Of a stretch of DNA of 64,000 bases, positions 23,990 through 37,086 are shown one piece after another (the first letter of the stretch is position 1; every line of letters begins with the position of its first letter). Where the stretch lies: the NCBI RefSeq assembly GCF_000003815.2, contig NC_049983.1, forward strand, positions 658,524-722,523. The letters are read 5' to 3'. The notes under the pieces are model-generated. The model was not told where the DNA came from and ran no database searches. It saw only the letters and a program-made list of their open reading frames with translations. Position numbers and translations under genes: made by a program. The stretch comes from Branchiostoma floridae (lineage: Eukaryota; Chordata; Leptocardii; Amphioxiformes; Branchiostomatidae).

Positions 23990-25157
23990 TCGCTATGGTC
24001 ACGGTGTCCCTGTTCAAACACTGTGCAGACCAAAGCGGAGGACATGACTGTACATGCTGTGTAAACTTTCACCTCTGGAATGTGCTATGGTGATTTTCAT
24101 TGGTGTGCAGTCAATGATTTACAGCTTCATACATTGTACTCCGTGCACCTGTCTATTGTCAAGCCATAATCATTTTTTTTGCTAAATATTTGCCCCGATA
24201 CTTTATTGGACTGTCCAATTCATTGCTTGTATAGGGCCTGAGAAGCATAGAGAAAATTAGCCTGTGTTACACAATATCTTCCTGCCATTGGCTAATTAGC
24301 TAGAGGCCGGTTAGTCGGGCGGTTCGTTAGGGGTGCGATTTAGTCAGACTATTTATTTTGTATCTACACACAAAAACACTCACCAAGTATAGCAACCGGA
24401 ATTTATTGATTGATCAAATGGATGATCAAATACTTTCCCCTACATTCAATTAGTCAATTAGTGATTACATCTCTAATAACGTATTCAGTACATATACTAG
24501 TCACCAAGTGTTTTACTTCAACTTTTAAGACCGTCCAAATCAATGCTTATTTCTTTTTTTCAACCAGCAGAAAGATAATCATATCAATTATGCATTCACA
24601 CACGAAAGGAGAAAAAGTCAATTACTACACAGCAAATATGTCTTATACAACCATACGTTATGAAACTCTTGATTAGCATACACAAAGTATGATATAATAC
24701 ATCACATATCATATATGTAAATTCTTACAATATAGGTTGATACTATAAAATAGCAATCTTTCTTAAATTGATTACAGCTCCAAAAAAACTTGGTTCAAAC
24801 GAACTTCTTTTTTTTCTTCGTCTTTTACATGACCCAAAACTGTCATAGGGGTAAACTATTATATCCACGACGACACACTGCAGTAAATATAGAAATAGAG
24901 CCAACTGATTGAGATACTTATTTCCTAAGAACGCTAAAGTAGCCATTGAATACCAATGTTATTTTGTCCATCTTTTTTAGTTCATTCCCTCAGTGACATA
25001 ACACTTATTTCCTAAGAGGCATATATACAAGGCAAACACATTTGTGCATTAAATACCAGAACCGTTATCCATAGTCGTAGTCCTTATCGATATCCATGCC
25101 AGGTCGTACCGTATACCAGCAGAGAGAATGACCCATGGCATTTTAAGTGAAATTTGT
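23990..25157. other. Gene-free stretch up to the gap
   Basis: AT-rich sequence with no coding exon I can support. It separates unit A's promoter from the 3' end of unit B. Confidence 0.35.
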
Positions 25158-25731
25158 NNNNNNNNNNNNNNNNNNNNNNNNNNNNNNNNNNNNNNNNNNN
25201 NNNNNNNNNNNNNNNNNNNNNNNNNNNNNNNNNNNNNNNNNNNNNNNNNNNNNNNNNNNNNNNNNNNNNNNNNNNNNNNNNNNNNNNNNNNNNNNNNNNN
25301 NNNNNNNNNNNNNNNNNNNNNNNNNNNNNNNNNNNNNNNNNNNNNNNNNNNNNNNNNNNNNNNNNNNNNNNNNNNNNNNNNNNNNNNNNNNNNNNNNNNN
25401 NNNNNNNNNNNNNNNNNNNNNNNNNNNNNNNNNNNNNNNNNNNNNNNNNNNNNNNNNNNNNNNNNNNNNNNNNNNNNNNNNNNNNNNNNNNNNNNNNNNN
25501 NNNNNNNNNNNNNNNNNNNNNNNNNNNNNNNNNNNNNNNNNNNNNNNNNNNNNNNNNNNNNNNNNNNNNNNNNNNNNNNNNNNNNNNNNNNNNNNNNNNN
25601 NNNNNNNNNNNNNNNNNNNNNNNNNNNNNNNNNNNNNNNNNNNNNNNNNNNNNNNNNNNNNNNNNNNNNNNNNNNNNNNNNNNNNNNNNNNNNNNNNNNN
25701 NNNNNNNNNNNNNNNNNNNNNNNNNNNNNNN
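25158..25731. other. Assembly gap (574 N)
   Basis: A run of N. It interrupts the RING exon of unit B, so the C-terminal zinc ligands and stop codon of that gene are not visible. Confidence 1.
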
Positions 25732-28700
25732 CCGCGCTGCAGCCACTGGAGCAGGCAGTCCTCGTGGTACTGGTGCCTGGCCGGGCAGGGAAACTTGATC
25801 ACCCTTTCTCCTGTGCAGCGTACAAATGTCAGCGTTACGATTGACTTTCCACTGTTTTCGATCACAACACAGGCAAAACTGTGACACCAAGCACACCATC
25901 CTTCCCACCTAGCAGCTGGAAGTAGAGCCTATCAGTAGTCACCTGTGAAAGCTACCACCAAAATCTTGATAGCTAATTGGTATCAGTTGTTTAAAACAAA
26001 ACAGTGATAACCAGTTATCTAATGTTTCTATCATTACCGGTATTATGAAGATTTCACTAATGAGAAAAGTCTCACTGTAAAATTTATGCCTCCTTCTAAC
26101 CTTATACTAGACACTACACCGTGGACTCTACTAGGCGACCCTTTTGGTGTAATGTGCCCCTTTCTGGTGGCACTTCAGTTCTATTGCAACTTTTCTCAGG
26201 AAGTCTACAAAAACCGAGTTCAATAGAACTGATATGCTATTACCTATCAGTTTTTCATTCTCATTTCCTCTTTTCTTCCAAGAAATGATAAGTGTCCATG
26301 AACACTTGTATCAGGTCGTTAGGTCGCTGAATACCAAAGTCAGTCTTGAAGTAAGAAAAAAAAATTGGTTGTGGACTTTGTTATTCAAATGCTGAATCAG
26401 CCTGGGACTGTGACTAATATAGTTGTATCATCTATAACGTGCACTTATCTAAACTCAAAGATAGTAGTATACTGGTAGCTTTAATATCAACGAGAATGAT
26501 ATTGTGACGGAGAATAGACCATTTACCTTCCTTCATGTCTTCTTGGCAAATGACACAGTTCTGTTCGGTATCCAGCTCGAGTATGAAAGCACTTTGTCTC
26601 ATCTCTTCCGCAGCCTCCTCTGTGGCAGGACGTTCGCCCGCTGTGTGTCAAAAATGAGCAACCCCGTAACTCTTCGTGCACTTTTCCTTACAATACTCCT
26701 CTTTGTGGATCATGCTATCATTGACCAACATCGTGTATACTGGATAATGAGTATCAATAGATTAAAAAAATGCCTTGGCCGAGATATTCAAAGACATGCA
26801 GATTCAGATCAGATAGACTTTGAAATTAGGACATTTTTACAAATTATCCATGAAAATGAATGAATGAAGACCTTTATTGTACATTCATACCCACTGGGTT
26901 TAGTACAGGTCACAACAAATGATACAACATGATATAATGATACAATGAATCTACACTACTCAAGGATCGTATTCTACTGCGTACATTCGGCTTCTTCTCG
27001 TTTCTTTGTGATATTGAAAATGTAAGAACAGATATGCTTTATAAGTAAAGGTTTGTCTAGATTCATAAGGAATATAAATTTGTCTATATTACTTAGTTGT
27101 ATGAAGTGGGGGAACATGGATTCTATTAGTCTGTAGAGTTCAGCTCTCTCTTTCTTGTACAAACTACATTCTACTACAAAATGGTGTTCGTCTTCTAACT
27201 TATCTAGATTGCAGTATCTACATATTCGTTGTTCTAGAGGAGTGCGGTTATGTCTTCCGGTTTCGATGTGTAATTTGTGGCAACTGACTCGTAGTTTTGT
27301 GACGGCCGTCCTGTGCCGAATATTGTCAATATCCAGGTATTGTTCCACATTATAAGTGGACTTGAACAGTCTGTAAGACCTCAATTTGTTTTTAGCGGAT
27401 CCACCTTTGTTGTCATTGTGTATCTCTCTTAGAAAAGTTTGAAAATAAATGTCTTTCAGACGCTGATTGATAGAATTGATAATTTGAGACGAATTTGTAT
27501 TGTGCTGTAGAGGACAATGCCATACATAACCATAGCCGCATTCCTCCAGTGATTGGCGAACTCCTGACGCCCAACACTTGGCTCCAGCCTTGTCTAAATC
27601 TATCTGGCAAGAAAGAGCGTCTGACTGGAAACTGTCTGCTGGTACTTTCTGGCGAAGTCTAATTAAGTGTTTAATAGCATTTAGGGAGGCTTCCAAATGA
27701 ATGGGGAACCTCCCTAACTCGGCTCTAGCGGCGAGGCCACTTGTGGATCTTGGCACGTGTAGGGTTTGCTTACAGAATTTTAGATGTATTGTTTCAATAG
27801 GACAGGATTTGGGGCTTTTAACAGAACCCCAGATTTCCGATCCATAGAGAATTATGGGCTTAACACATGTATCAAAAAGTTTGTTTCTGACAGACAAAGG
27901 AGCATCGGCTTTGTCTAGGGATTGATTTATCCCGAATAAAGCTTTCAGACCCTTACTGTACAAGTGTTTGTTGTTCGCCTTGAAAGTACCCGCAGAATTG
28001 ACAACAATACCTAAATAACAATAGTTTGTCACTATTTCAACAGGATTGTTCTTATACATGAAATACACATCTTTTGGTATACGACCACCCCTAGTGAAAA
28101 CAATTATTTTTGTTTTCCTAAGGTTCACATTTAGGTGCCATGTTTGACAGTATTCTTCTAGTCTATTCAAAGAACATTGTAGACCTTGTTTGGATTCAGA
28201 GAAAAGAACTAAATCATCTGCATACAATAGACAAGAGACACGCTTACTGTACATAGTTGGAGGGTTACAAATATCATTATCAAAGACAGATGTAATATCA
28301 CTTAAAAATAAATTGAATAAAGTTGGGCTTAAATTACAACCCTGTCTGACACCACAGTTTGTGACAAAAGGTTCAGTCAGACCTTGACTGTATTTCACAC
28401 GATTTGTAGTTTTTGAATACATGTCTTTGATAGTTCGAAGAAAGTTGCCCTGTATACCTAACTTGTTTAATTTGTAAAGGAGGCCATTTCTCCAGACGGA
28501 GTCGAACGCTTTACTAAAATCTACGAAACATGCAAAGAGACGGGAATTTTTACTTAGATACTTGCTAACTAATGTACTTAACACGAAAAGATTATCTGTA
28601 GTTCTAAAGTTCTTCCTAAACCCTGCCTGGTGGGGTTTGAAAAGACTATTGTTTTCGGCATAACTAACTAAGCGATTGTTTAATATAGAGGAGAATAGTT

Positions 28701-31700
28701 TACCTAAGCAGCTAATTATGGAAATTCCGCGGTAGTTGTCTGGGAGAGATGGGTCGCCGGATTTGTGAATTGGAACAATATGGCTAAGGGACCACTCCTG
28801 TGGGTAATACCCGTTTTGCAGACAATTGTTAAAAAGTTGCAGGAGTGGCGTTTGAAGTACCGATTTACCAAATTTCAACATTTCATTTAAGATCAAATCA
28901 TTTCCACTCGATTTATTGTTCTTGAGGTTTGAAATGGCATTATGTAATTCTTCTGAAGTTATAGGGGAATCTAGAACAGATGGATTAGTAGCGGAGGACG
29001 ACGGATTTAGTTGATCGTTTTCCGGAATTGGAGAGTCGTTTTTACCATTATTAGGGAGTTTGTCTAAATTGCTAAAATGTTCAAACCACTCTTCTTCTGA
29101 GATTTGGTTATTTTCTTGCGTTTTCGTCGGTTTTAGCTTATTAACTAAGTTCCAAAAGGCGCCTGGATTTTTGTCTTTGAGGGAAGACAATTGGGTCATG
29201 ATTTGTTTGTGAAAGTCTGTTTTCTTCTTTTTTATCAGTTTTTTAAATTCTTTCTTTCTTTTGAAATATCTTCCCCTTATGTCGGAATTAAATGGTTGTT
29301 TGGATAGTAAATATGCTAGGTTCTTTATTTCACGTTTTAGTTCGTTACAACTCTTGTCAAACCATTGTTTATTTTGTCGTAGCTGCGGGTGTTTCTTATG
29401 TTTAGTTATCTGTACTGATAGGGATTTGAAACCAACGTCTCTCAGGATTGAACTAAATTCAGAAACAAAGGCTTCTATTTCTCCATTAGATTTTGTGTCC
29501 TTCGTATTTTGTGATGAGAGTGAATTCAGTCTATCGATAAAATGAGATTGAGAAAGGATGTGGTTGAATTTCTGTGCAGATTTATCATCCCAATGAAATC
29601 GTTTTGGAGCGGGATTTCTTTTACGCTTTTGTTGTTTTTCATGCTGGTTTTGATGGTCTGTGTTTGATTTAATGAAGACTGATATCAGGCAGTGATCTGA
29701 AAAGACAGTTAGCGGATGAATTTGAAATAATAAAATGTTTTGCAGAAACGATTGGCTGGAAATTATGTAGTCGACCGTGCTACTACCGTTTGGTTGGTGA
29801 CAGGTATAGTTACCTTGCAGGTCCCCAGCCACCCTGCCATGAAAATGGGATCATCAGTAGTAGACTGAAAACTCTTGGACATGCTTGGGGGAAGGGGCTG
29901 GCGTGGATGCCATGCTCTCTTAACGTGACAAGGAGAGTTGTAAGTCAGTAAGAGAAACGTAGTAAGAACCGTGGGCACACCAACACCCACCTCTTTCAGC
30001 CAGGCTGGCGAGAAACGCGTTGATGCGTCTGATCGCTTCTTCGTGCTCACGGTGGCGTCTGATCTCTTCTTCCTGCTCGCGGTGGCGTCTGGTCACTTCT
30101 TCCTGCTCACGGTGGCGTCTGGTCAATTCTTCCTGCTCGCGGCGGCGTCTGGCTTCTTGTTCAGCCTGAATACATACACGTACATATTCACAAAACTAAC
30201 TTCATAATCTCGATCTCTGCTGTCTGATACGATTGAGGAAAACTTTACATTTGAACTTGTGATACATATCGCTGGCCGCGAAGACGGTTAGGCCCCCTTT
30301 CCACTAGACGGCGATCGCGCTTCCTTCTGACTGCGACCTACATAGGATATGTGTAACCTTCACTTTCATACTAGGTATATCATACACAATGTAAAAGAGT
30401 GACCGAAAAGACAACAAAACGCACAAATTGTAAAAAGACTCGGTTTTTTTCAATACAATTCGTTGAGCGATCTGTCAAATTTTAGGTCGCAGAGAGAGCG
30501 CGGCGAGAGCGCCGTCCTAGTGGAAAGGGGGTATGAGCGATACTTATTTCGTTTTTTTTAGTGTAATTCGTGCCAGTGAGTATTCAACATAGGTAACATG
30601 ATTTGTAGGAGTGACTGTTATATGTTGGTTTCATTGCCAATGGGGTACTACAAATGTATTCATGTAAAGAAGTTATGTTTTAATTGGGACTTTGCAACTC
30701 GGTGGTACTACAGCATGGAACTAACTTCTTGGACTCTAAGGTCCTCAAGAACGACTTTTCACTTGCATTCTCAGTTAACCTTATCTTAACGTCGATGAAG
30801 TTAGACATCCAGGTAATAAGATACGCCAAAAAGTAGTTACTCAAGGAACTGGATATGATTTTGGAAACGGTCAGACGTTTCATATCCAGTTGCTTGAGTA
30901 ACTGCTTTTAGGCGAACCTTATCTTAATTTTCTGATAACAGTTGAGCAGAAAATCAACACCCGAGTGGGGTCCATTTGGACCCCATGCGTAAACTTTGAA
31001 GTGCCATTTGAACATTTTCAATCTGAAGAAAAATTCCTTCCGTGACTTTGTCAATCAATATCTGCTATACCTTCTCCTAAGTTTTTACGAAGATTGGTAC
31101 ATTACTGTGAAAACTATAAAGAAAGTCTGTGTTCAGTCGTCAGCAAAAATGTGCAGTTTTTAAAACAAACTTTTGAGACTAACTCCTTAACTACTTATTA
31201 TAGGACCACCAAACTTTCAGAGATTGATAAACATGTAAAACTAAATCCTCACAAAAATTTCTGTGTCATCACTATATAATATGACGACATTATGACGCCA
31301 TTTAGCTTATAAGGGCGGCCATCTTGGATTTTGACCAATGACGTCATGAAATTAGCATAAATTATAAATTCTAAATTATGAAAATTACATTGAATTTCAT
31401 AGAATTTAATTGTTGTAAGAAAACAAGTGTAGTTTACCAAGAAAACCTTGTTTAAATCGAAATTTGCAAATTTTGGCAAAAATATGCCTGACATAATTCC
31501 GTTGCCATGGCAACCCCCAAAAATGATAAACTTATTTTAATGACTTTAAAATTTTGCTAACAATATGTTGTGATATATAACCAAATTTCGTAGCTTTATC
31601 TTTACCCGTTTATGAGTTATACGCCATAAAAGTTGCTCAGGACCCCAAAATTCTCCTCTCTGGTCAGAATAGGCTTAGTGCAAAACTGGTCCTTCTGATC

Positions 31701-34258
31701 TTTTACATAAATTATGATAATAAGCAGGAATTATCAACACCTTAACATGTCAAAATATTCCTCTTACATTGACAAAGCAATGTATGTACAATGATCACTG
31801 ATAAGAATTGGAATTAAGGTTTTATGAACAAAACATTTTAGGGTCCGTTTGGACCCCACTCGGTCATTTCAGTCGCAAAAAAGGTCGGGTGCTTGAGGGT
31901 TAAGCGCGCAAATCTGAGAAAGGAGATACGTTGACTTTAAAGTTAACATGATCTAACAGTTACATAATGGCAATCTATCGCTGTGAAATATAGAAGCTGT
32001 TAGATTAGTAGAAATCCATTAAAACAGACCTGCTGTCTCCTGACCCTCCTCTCCTCCTGCAGCTGTCTGAACCGTGCGCACCGGCTGCTGAGTACATTCT
32101 TCATGTGACCTGCCTGTTCTTGACTCATATGTAGGATTCTCAACTGACCGGAGCTGAGGACAATATCGCACGTATGGCCCCAAGTCCTGATTTCGTCAAT
32201 TGTGGACACAGAAACCACGTCAACAACATCATTTCTGACGTAGATCACGTGTCTGTTCGTAACAAAAAGCCTGAAATGAGCTTCGTTAACGATTGTGGAT
32301 ACTTCATCTGAGAGAATTTCTTCCTGCAGCTTCAGAGCAACCAAGTCGTAAACAGACAAAGAGGTGTTCTCTCGCGGACCTTCTGACGGGGCAATGTGTT
32401 TTATTGGTTCAAGAATTAGTTTTTGAATTTCGGTTGATCCAAACGAAGTGAAGAGCCGAGAAAAAAACGCCCATATCTGAGCAATTTTCAAAGCGTAGCA
32501 CACTATCTTCATCACAAAATAAGCGTAGAGAATGGCACAAAGGCCAAGGATAGAAAAAATGGTGACGTATGGGTCAGATGTATTCAAAACGAGATCCATA
32601 TATTCAGGTTCTCTGGTTACACTGAGAACACCAAGTACAAAGTCTGTCAGAAAGCCGACCAAAACGTGAGACTCAGTGGCGAGATTAAACTCTTTTGGAT
32701 TTGAATCATATGCCTTCGATATGATAGAAACTAGATCTGATTTTTCCATGCCGGGGAGAACGTATCTTCCCATGCCTATCGCTCGTATGATGGCCATGAG
32801 TTTTTTTACTGACATGACGCTGAAGTTGATTGGATGTCGCACGGAATAACTACGATGGGAGTAACGTAGTGGCCTCTTGACTACAAGCTGGTTGATGTTT
32901 GAGTCGTGAGCTGCGTGCTTCTTAAACTGGAAGATCATGGGTTTGCATATGTCCATGCCACAGCCGACCTCCTTGGTTTTGAGACGCAAGGGTATGCCAT
33001 GGTGAACCTAAACAACGGAATTCATCAGAAATTATTGGAGCCCTTGTCGTACTTTCTGTAATGTGACATCATAGTCTGTTATATGTGTTAGTTTGATAGT
33101 CTGAGAAAAGAGGTAAATAAGATCATCCCCATGCTGATTTATCTCACTGAATAGCATCTGGTCGTGACAGAGACGAATAAAAATTGTAATGATAAAGTGT
33201 AGTTCCACGCTCAGAACCGCAAACGTACAGAGAAAAGGGAATTGCTGTGCAAGAACGACTGCTGGACAGTAGACCCAATGATGAAGTTTATCCAATATTT
33301 TAGCAAACCCTTGGCTATGTGAGTAAAAGTGATCATTTTGTTGCTAAAGTCGTATATTGTATATATATATAATGTATATATATATTATAATGGCTCTCCC
33401 GTGTGGGATAAAGGATGGAAATGAAGGAATTAATGAATTAATTAATGACCTTTATTGTTCCTATTTTCCCAATCAAGCTAACTACAGGTCACAATAAAGA
33501 CAAAACATACATGTATCTTAGATCTAGCCTAGTATAGACTTCTTCTCGCTTCTTGATACATGTAATAGTGAAAACTGTGAGATTGCATAAGGAATATGAA
33601 TATTTCAGTGTTACTTATATGTCTAAAGTGAGGAAATCTACTTTCTATGTGATTTTTTATGCCTTACCTGAACGTACTGCTTCCACAAGTTGCCGCGAGT
33701 AGTATCCACAATCTCCTGTTCGCTGAGAACGAACGGCCCGTACATGGCGTTGTAAAGGTAGCGGTGAACTTGTGTAAACCACAGGAATACCATGATGGAC
33801 ACAGCGACCACCATTGTGTACTAAAGGAAAGTCAATTTTATTCCTACTTTGTACCTGTGTGATTCTTTTCCAGTAGACGGAAATTGGCAGTTAGACATGT
33901 AGTAACATAAATAAAAAATATAAACGGAGATTAAGGTTGACTTTCAAACATAACTAATATTCTAGAACAGATAATTAATCTTTTACCATTGACCGTTTAA
34001 TCATTCATTCATCAATTCTTCATTACTCTACAGCCCCCTTCAACCAAAATTTTCTCTTTTAACATACTCTGTTCAACGTTAACGCCAGATCCTAATAATT
34101 TAGCTACTCCAGTTTATGATAAACAGAAATACGGTGAGCCATGAATAATGTTGTAGTAATAAAACCTTGATGTGGTCCCAACATTCCTTCATCATCTGGT
34201 TTCTTTTCCAGCGGATCGGTTCAGCAAAAATGGTGTCCCAGCCGCTTCGCAAGGCCAT
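25732..34258 (-). CDS. Array unit B: membrane-anchored RING-H2 protein, probable E3 ubiquitin ligase (3' end in gap)
   Basis: Exons are 34258-34166, 33820-33668, 33007-32030, 30165-29991, 26640-26527 and 25810 into the gap at 25731; at least 530 residues. Exon 30165-29991 ends in phase 1 and exon 26640-26527 begins with two bases, so they join in frame although a 3-kb LINE lies between them. Layout: family start ([15 protein letters not shown]), membrane segment (VVAVSIMVFLWF), SAP-like pair (KKLMAIIRAIGM ... MEKSDLVSII), a longer second membrane region (FSILGLCAILYAYFVMKIV), PH/GRAM-like region (FRLFVTNRHVIYVRNDVVDV), and a coiled coil with REQEE(x)TRRH repeats. Then come NCVICQEDMKEGERVI and FPCPARHQYHEDCLLQWLQR, the first six zinc ligands of a RING-H2 finger. 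RING-H2 proteins normally recruit E2 enzymes to ubiquitinate targets; here this would occur on a membrane (inference). Confidence 0.72.
26855..29860 (-). mobile_element. Non-LTR retrotransposon (LINE), 5'-truncated, in unit B intron
   Basis: A 952-codon open frame (29832-26974) starts in the C-terminal part of an APE-type endonuclease (NGSSTVDYIISSQ, then SDHCLI). It continues through a full reverse transcriptase: SHIVPIHKSGDP, FACFVDFSKAFDSVWRNGL, GVRQGCNLSPTLFNLFLSDI and LLYADDLVLFSES with catalytic YADD. It ends in a C-terminal zinc-knuckle-like CRYCNLDKLEDEHHFVVEC. The 3' end carries (AATG)n at about 26855. It is in the same orientation as unit B and lies about 130 bp inside the donor of exon 30165-29991. 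The unbroken frame implies a recent insertion. Confidence 0.9.
30291..30530. mobile_element. MITE family 2, copy 2
   Basis: CCCCCTTTCCACTAGACGGC at the left mirrors GCCGTCCTAGTGGAAAGGGG at the right. The interior matches the copy at 17361. It lies about 125 bp before the coil exon of unit B. Confidence 0.8.
30780..30920. mobile_element. Hairpin MITE (GTTACTCAAG...), copy 1
   Basis: AGTTACTCAAGGAACTGGATA faces TATCCAGTTGCTTGAGTAACT across a short loop (GATTTTGGAAACGGTCAGAC). ACGTCGATGAAGTTAGACATC and AGGTAATAAGATACGCC precede it. The same modules occur reversed at 60295-60410; a trace is near 7880. Confidence 0.7.
30945..31905. mobile_element. ~0.95-kb non-autonomous DNA element
   Basis: Near the left end is CCGAGTGGGGTCCATTTGG and near the right end GGTCCGTTTGGACCCCACTC, with outer CAACACCCGA and TCGGGTGCTTG as imperfect inverted termini. 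The interior includes CCATCTTGGATTTTGACC and ATGACGTCATGAAATTAGC, shared with the element at 56127-57057. No coding frame. Confidence 0.6.
33425..33656 (-). mobile_element. 3' fragment of the same LINE family as at 26855
   Basis: (TTAATGAA)n, GACCTTTATTGTTCCT, ACTACAGGTCACAATAAAGA, CTTCTTCTCGCTTCTTGATA and GCATAAGGAATATGAATA parallel the 3' end of the 26.9-29.8 kb LINE. It lies in the intron next to unit B exon 2. Confidence 0.7.
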
Positions 34259-34259
34259 T

Positions 34260-35984
34260 GTCATCTAATCCCGTAGTGGCAATATTTTTTTCCGTAAACT
34301 GAAAAAAAAACAAGTGTCCACAAGTGACATACTCCCTGACGTAATTATGTTTTTCACGCTGGATTGTTTGTGTTTTGTATCGAGTGTGACATGGTTGTGA
34401 TTATGGTTTGACGACTATTTGTTATAGACTTAGTTTGTCACCGAACATGGCGTGTTTGTGTGTGTATAGCAGTCTGGAATAGGGTCATGTTTGCCTGGCT
34501 GTGTGTTGTCTCTGATGAGCAGCAGGGCCAGTTTGTTCGTCCTTGTCTCTCACACTAGTTAAATGATAGCCACATAATTATGTTATATAGAGTTATATTT
34601 TGGACATCTTTGGTGATGGCGTTACTTTGTAACATCTAACGATAATAGAAAGCAGCAAAGACGCCTAGGCAAAAGTGTAATTCTCCTGTCCTTGCTGTTT
34701 CCCTGTTATTTTCCGGTAAGCCAGACGACAAGCGAAAACTGACCCACCTGAACATTTCGTCAGCTGTTGTCGTATACACCACCTATATTTCGTCAGTGAT
34801 TTTTTAATTCACATCTGTAAGTTCCGCCAAATCAGTTACAACTATATATACTATGACAAAGACAGTGGCAATTCCAAGCATAACGTTACAAAGAATAAAA
34901 CTAAACTTGTCAGTATAAGCAGCCACAGTTGGACCAGACATAATATCTGAGGTTCCGGACGGTCACCCAAAGGTAAACTTGCATCGTAAACACACGAAAA
35001 ACGGCCTTTTTTCCGGTTGCCGTGCGTCAGAAAAAAAAACAAATATTTTCACAAATATATATATAAACCTTTATCTGGCCAGCATAGTTTTGCTGTCCTT
35101 AGTTGAGTGGGGTAAGGAGCGCTCCCGGAGCCAGGCCTACCGTGCCCATATGGGCACGATACTCTGGGCACGAGAGGCTGGGCATTATACGTGTCGGGGG
35201 CCTTTCCTAACTGGAAAAAAAAATTCAATCATTTTCTTATGTTTTCTATCGCTAGAGCACCCCTTCTGTGATTCTCAATCACTAGTTTTTAACAAATGAG
35301 TTGAATTACTCAAAAGACACCCCTTAGGTATCAGAGAGACCATGGTCACGAGAGTCTGGAACTATAGGCTTTCTCCTAACTGAGAAAAGCCAATTTTCAG
35401 TCAATGCTTATAATGTTTTCTATCACTAGAGCAACCATTCTGTGATTCTCAATCATCAGTTCTTAACTAATACCTACCGGCCCTAATCGTTTTTTAATAT
35501 CACTTTCATGCGCCGTTTCCATGAAGGCTCCGCCGGGCCGGTAGTCAGAGAAAGCCAGCAATCAGCGACCCAGTACAAAAAGAAATGGCCAGCAAAAGTG
35601 TATTATGAGCCCCAAAAGAAGGCCCCAGAGAGCCTGCTATGGAGGCTAAGTTTAACCAGTCATGTTGTGTCCCCTAACATTACAACTCACAGTCAGCGCC
35701 ATGCATGAATGGGTGACATGCGACCGTTTACCATGTAAACATATAGGATAACAGTAACAAGGCACGGTCTATACGATACCCAGCAATGGACCAAGAGTGA
35801 AAAGCTTGTTTTCGGACCATTGTGGCAGGTCGCGATTGTAGCATTGTAGTATGTTTAGTCTATTTATGCCTTCTTTCCCGACTGTCAGACTTTTGTTGCA
35901 AGGCTTGTCTATATAGCTAGTCGCACTAGGAATAGGATTTCGTCTACAGAAATAGGGGGATTGCTCTTGTAAAGGCCTATACAG
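34260..35984. other. Unit B first intron, no gene; duplicated segment
   Basis: No coding signal. A partial tandem duplication is visible: 35199-35285 and 35376-35468 share TTTTCTATC.CTAGAGCA and TTCTGTGATTCTCAATCA. Confidence 0.4.
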
Positions 35985-36168
35985 TTCATTTCTTTCTTTG
36001 TCATGGCCATGAATCTACATTCACTTACAAAATGGCCTTCGTACTCTATTCAGAGTACAGAAATTATATAACCTATGTTCCAGTGGGGTGCGGTTATGTC
36101 TTCCAGTTTCAATATATTCTTTGTGATAATATTAACTAACATCTTGTATTGATGATCAGTTACCCTTG
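35985..36168 (-). mobile_element. Internal fragment of the 26.9-kb LINE family
   Basis: ACATTCACTTACAAAATGG, GTTCCAGTGGGGTGCGGTTA and TGTCTTCCAGTTTCAATAT align with 27165-27290 of the LINE (the zinc-knuckle region), with many changes. Confidence 0.65.
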
Positions 36169-36659
36169 CACTATAACACCCTAGGAAAGCGTGTGTGTGT
36201 GCGGTGGGGGTAAACTATCATTCCGCAGAGGCCTCAAGCATAGACATAGATTCGACAAAAAGTACTGACTTTCGTATGGTCGCCTATAAACTACAAAATA
36301 GAGTGACAGAATAAATCTTACGTTTTGAACTATCTTGACATGTGTTTTATTTATACACATGAATGTTAATAACTTATTGCGTAAGATATCATACCTAGAG
36401 CGTCCCATGACAAAGTGAAATTCATTTTTTTTATTTGCTTTGGACAGAATGGGTGGAAGCTTTGGTCAGGGGCTACATTGTGTTACCCACGCACGCACTC
36501 ACACATATATAATGTTACTTTAAAACCTACCGAAAAAGAAACAAAGTTGTGGACCCCTCTCCAATTCGCCATGTTGACGAGGACAATGTGGCACTGCACT
36601 CAAGTTAGCAACATATATCAACAGTTCCACATACACAGTAGATACAGAAGGCAAATGTA

Positions 36660-36838
36660 GTCTTTCCTTTTACCTCCCCGACCGAAGTCAGGTACCCATT
36701 GTACACCTGGGTGAAGTGAGGAAGGTCGTGTAAAGTGCCTTTCCCAATGGCACAACGTCGGGGGCAAGGCAGGTATCGAACTCGGGACCTCTAGATTCCG
36801 AGCCGACCGCTCTACCAGTTACGCCACACACAACGCCA
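36660..36838 (-). mobile_element. tRNA-derived SINE, copy 1
   Basis: On the minus strand a tRNA-like head has an A box (TGGTAGAGCGGTCGGCTC) and a B box (GAGTTCGATACC). It is followed by a body containing GTGCCATTGGGAAAGGCACT and CTTCCTCACTTCACCCAGGT, then GTACCTGACTTCGG. The second copy is at 47000. Confidence 0.8.
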
Positions 36839-36845
36839 CCTTAAC

Positions 36846-37031
36846 ATGATATTTATATGTTCAACGTGTCATTCACACAATAGGCCTACTTTATTAATCT
36901 ATTCATCACCATTTTTGTTATGGAACATTCCAGTCACGGGAACTCACTTAACCTGGACGTCTATTACGACACCCCCCTCCCCAACCACTGCGGACAAACA
37001 CCTGTACGGCAAACCAACAATAAGGCCATAG
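36846..37031 (+). mobile_element. CR1-like LINE 3' relic of unit B
   Basis: Contains ATGTTCAACGTGTCATTC, CATTCCAGTCACGGGAACTC and ACACCCCCCTCCCCAACCAC. The same order of motifs occurs at 39720-39915 and 46570-46765. Each copy lies about 105 bp before the donor of its unit's upstream exon, not counting the palindrome in unit C. It resembles the WNSLP-type end of CR1 reverse transcriptases. Confidence 0.5.
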
Positions 37032-37086
37032 TATCCTCTGCAGTCATTGATTTCCGGTGGTTCACATGGCAATACCATAATCTTTC

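Noticed and set aside
25082..25157. Possible last exon of unit B (tail reading RPGMDIDKDYDYG then stop) left of the gap
   Set aside because: There is no AG acceptor between the upstream in-frame stop and this stretch, so it cannot be joined from visible sequence.
25084..25908. Several long frames through 25158-25731
   Set aside because: Open only because the gap is N. Only the RING part at 25810-25732 is supported.
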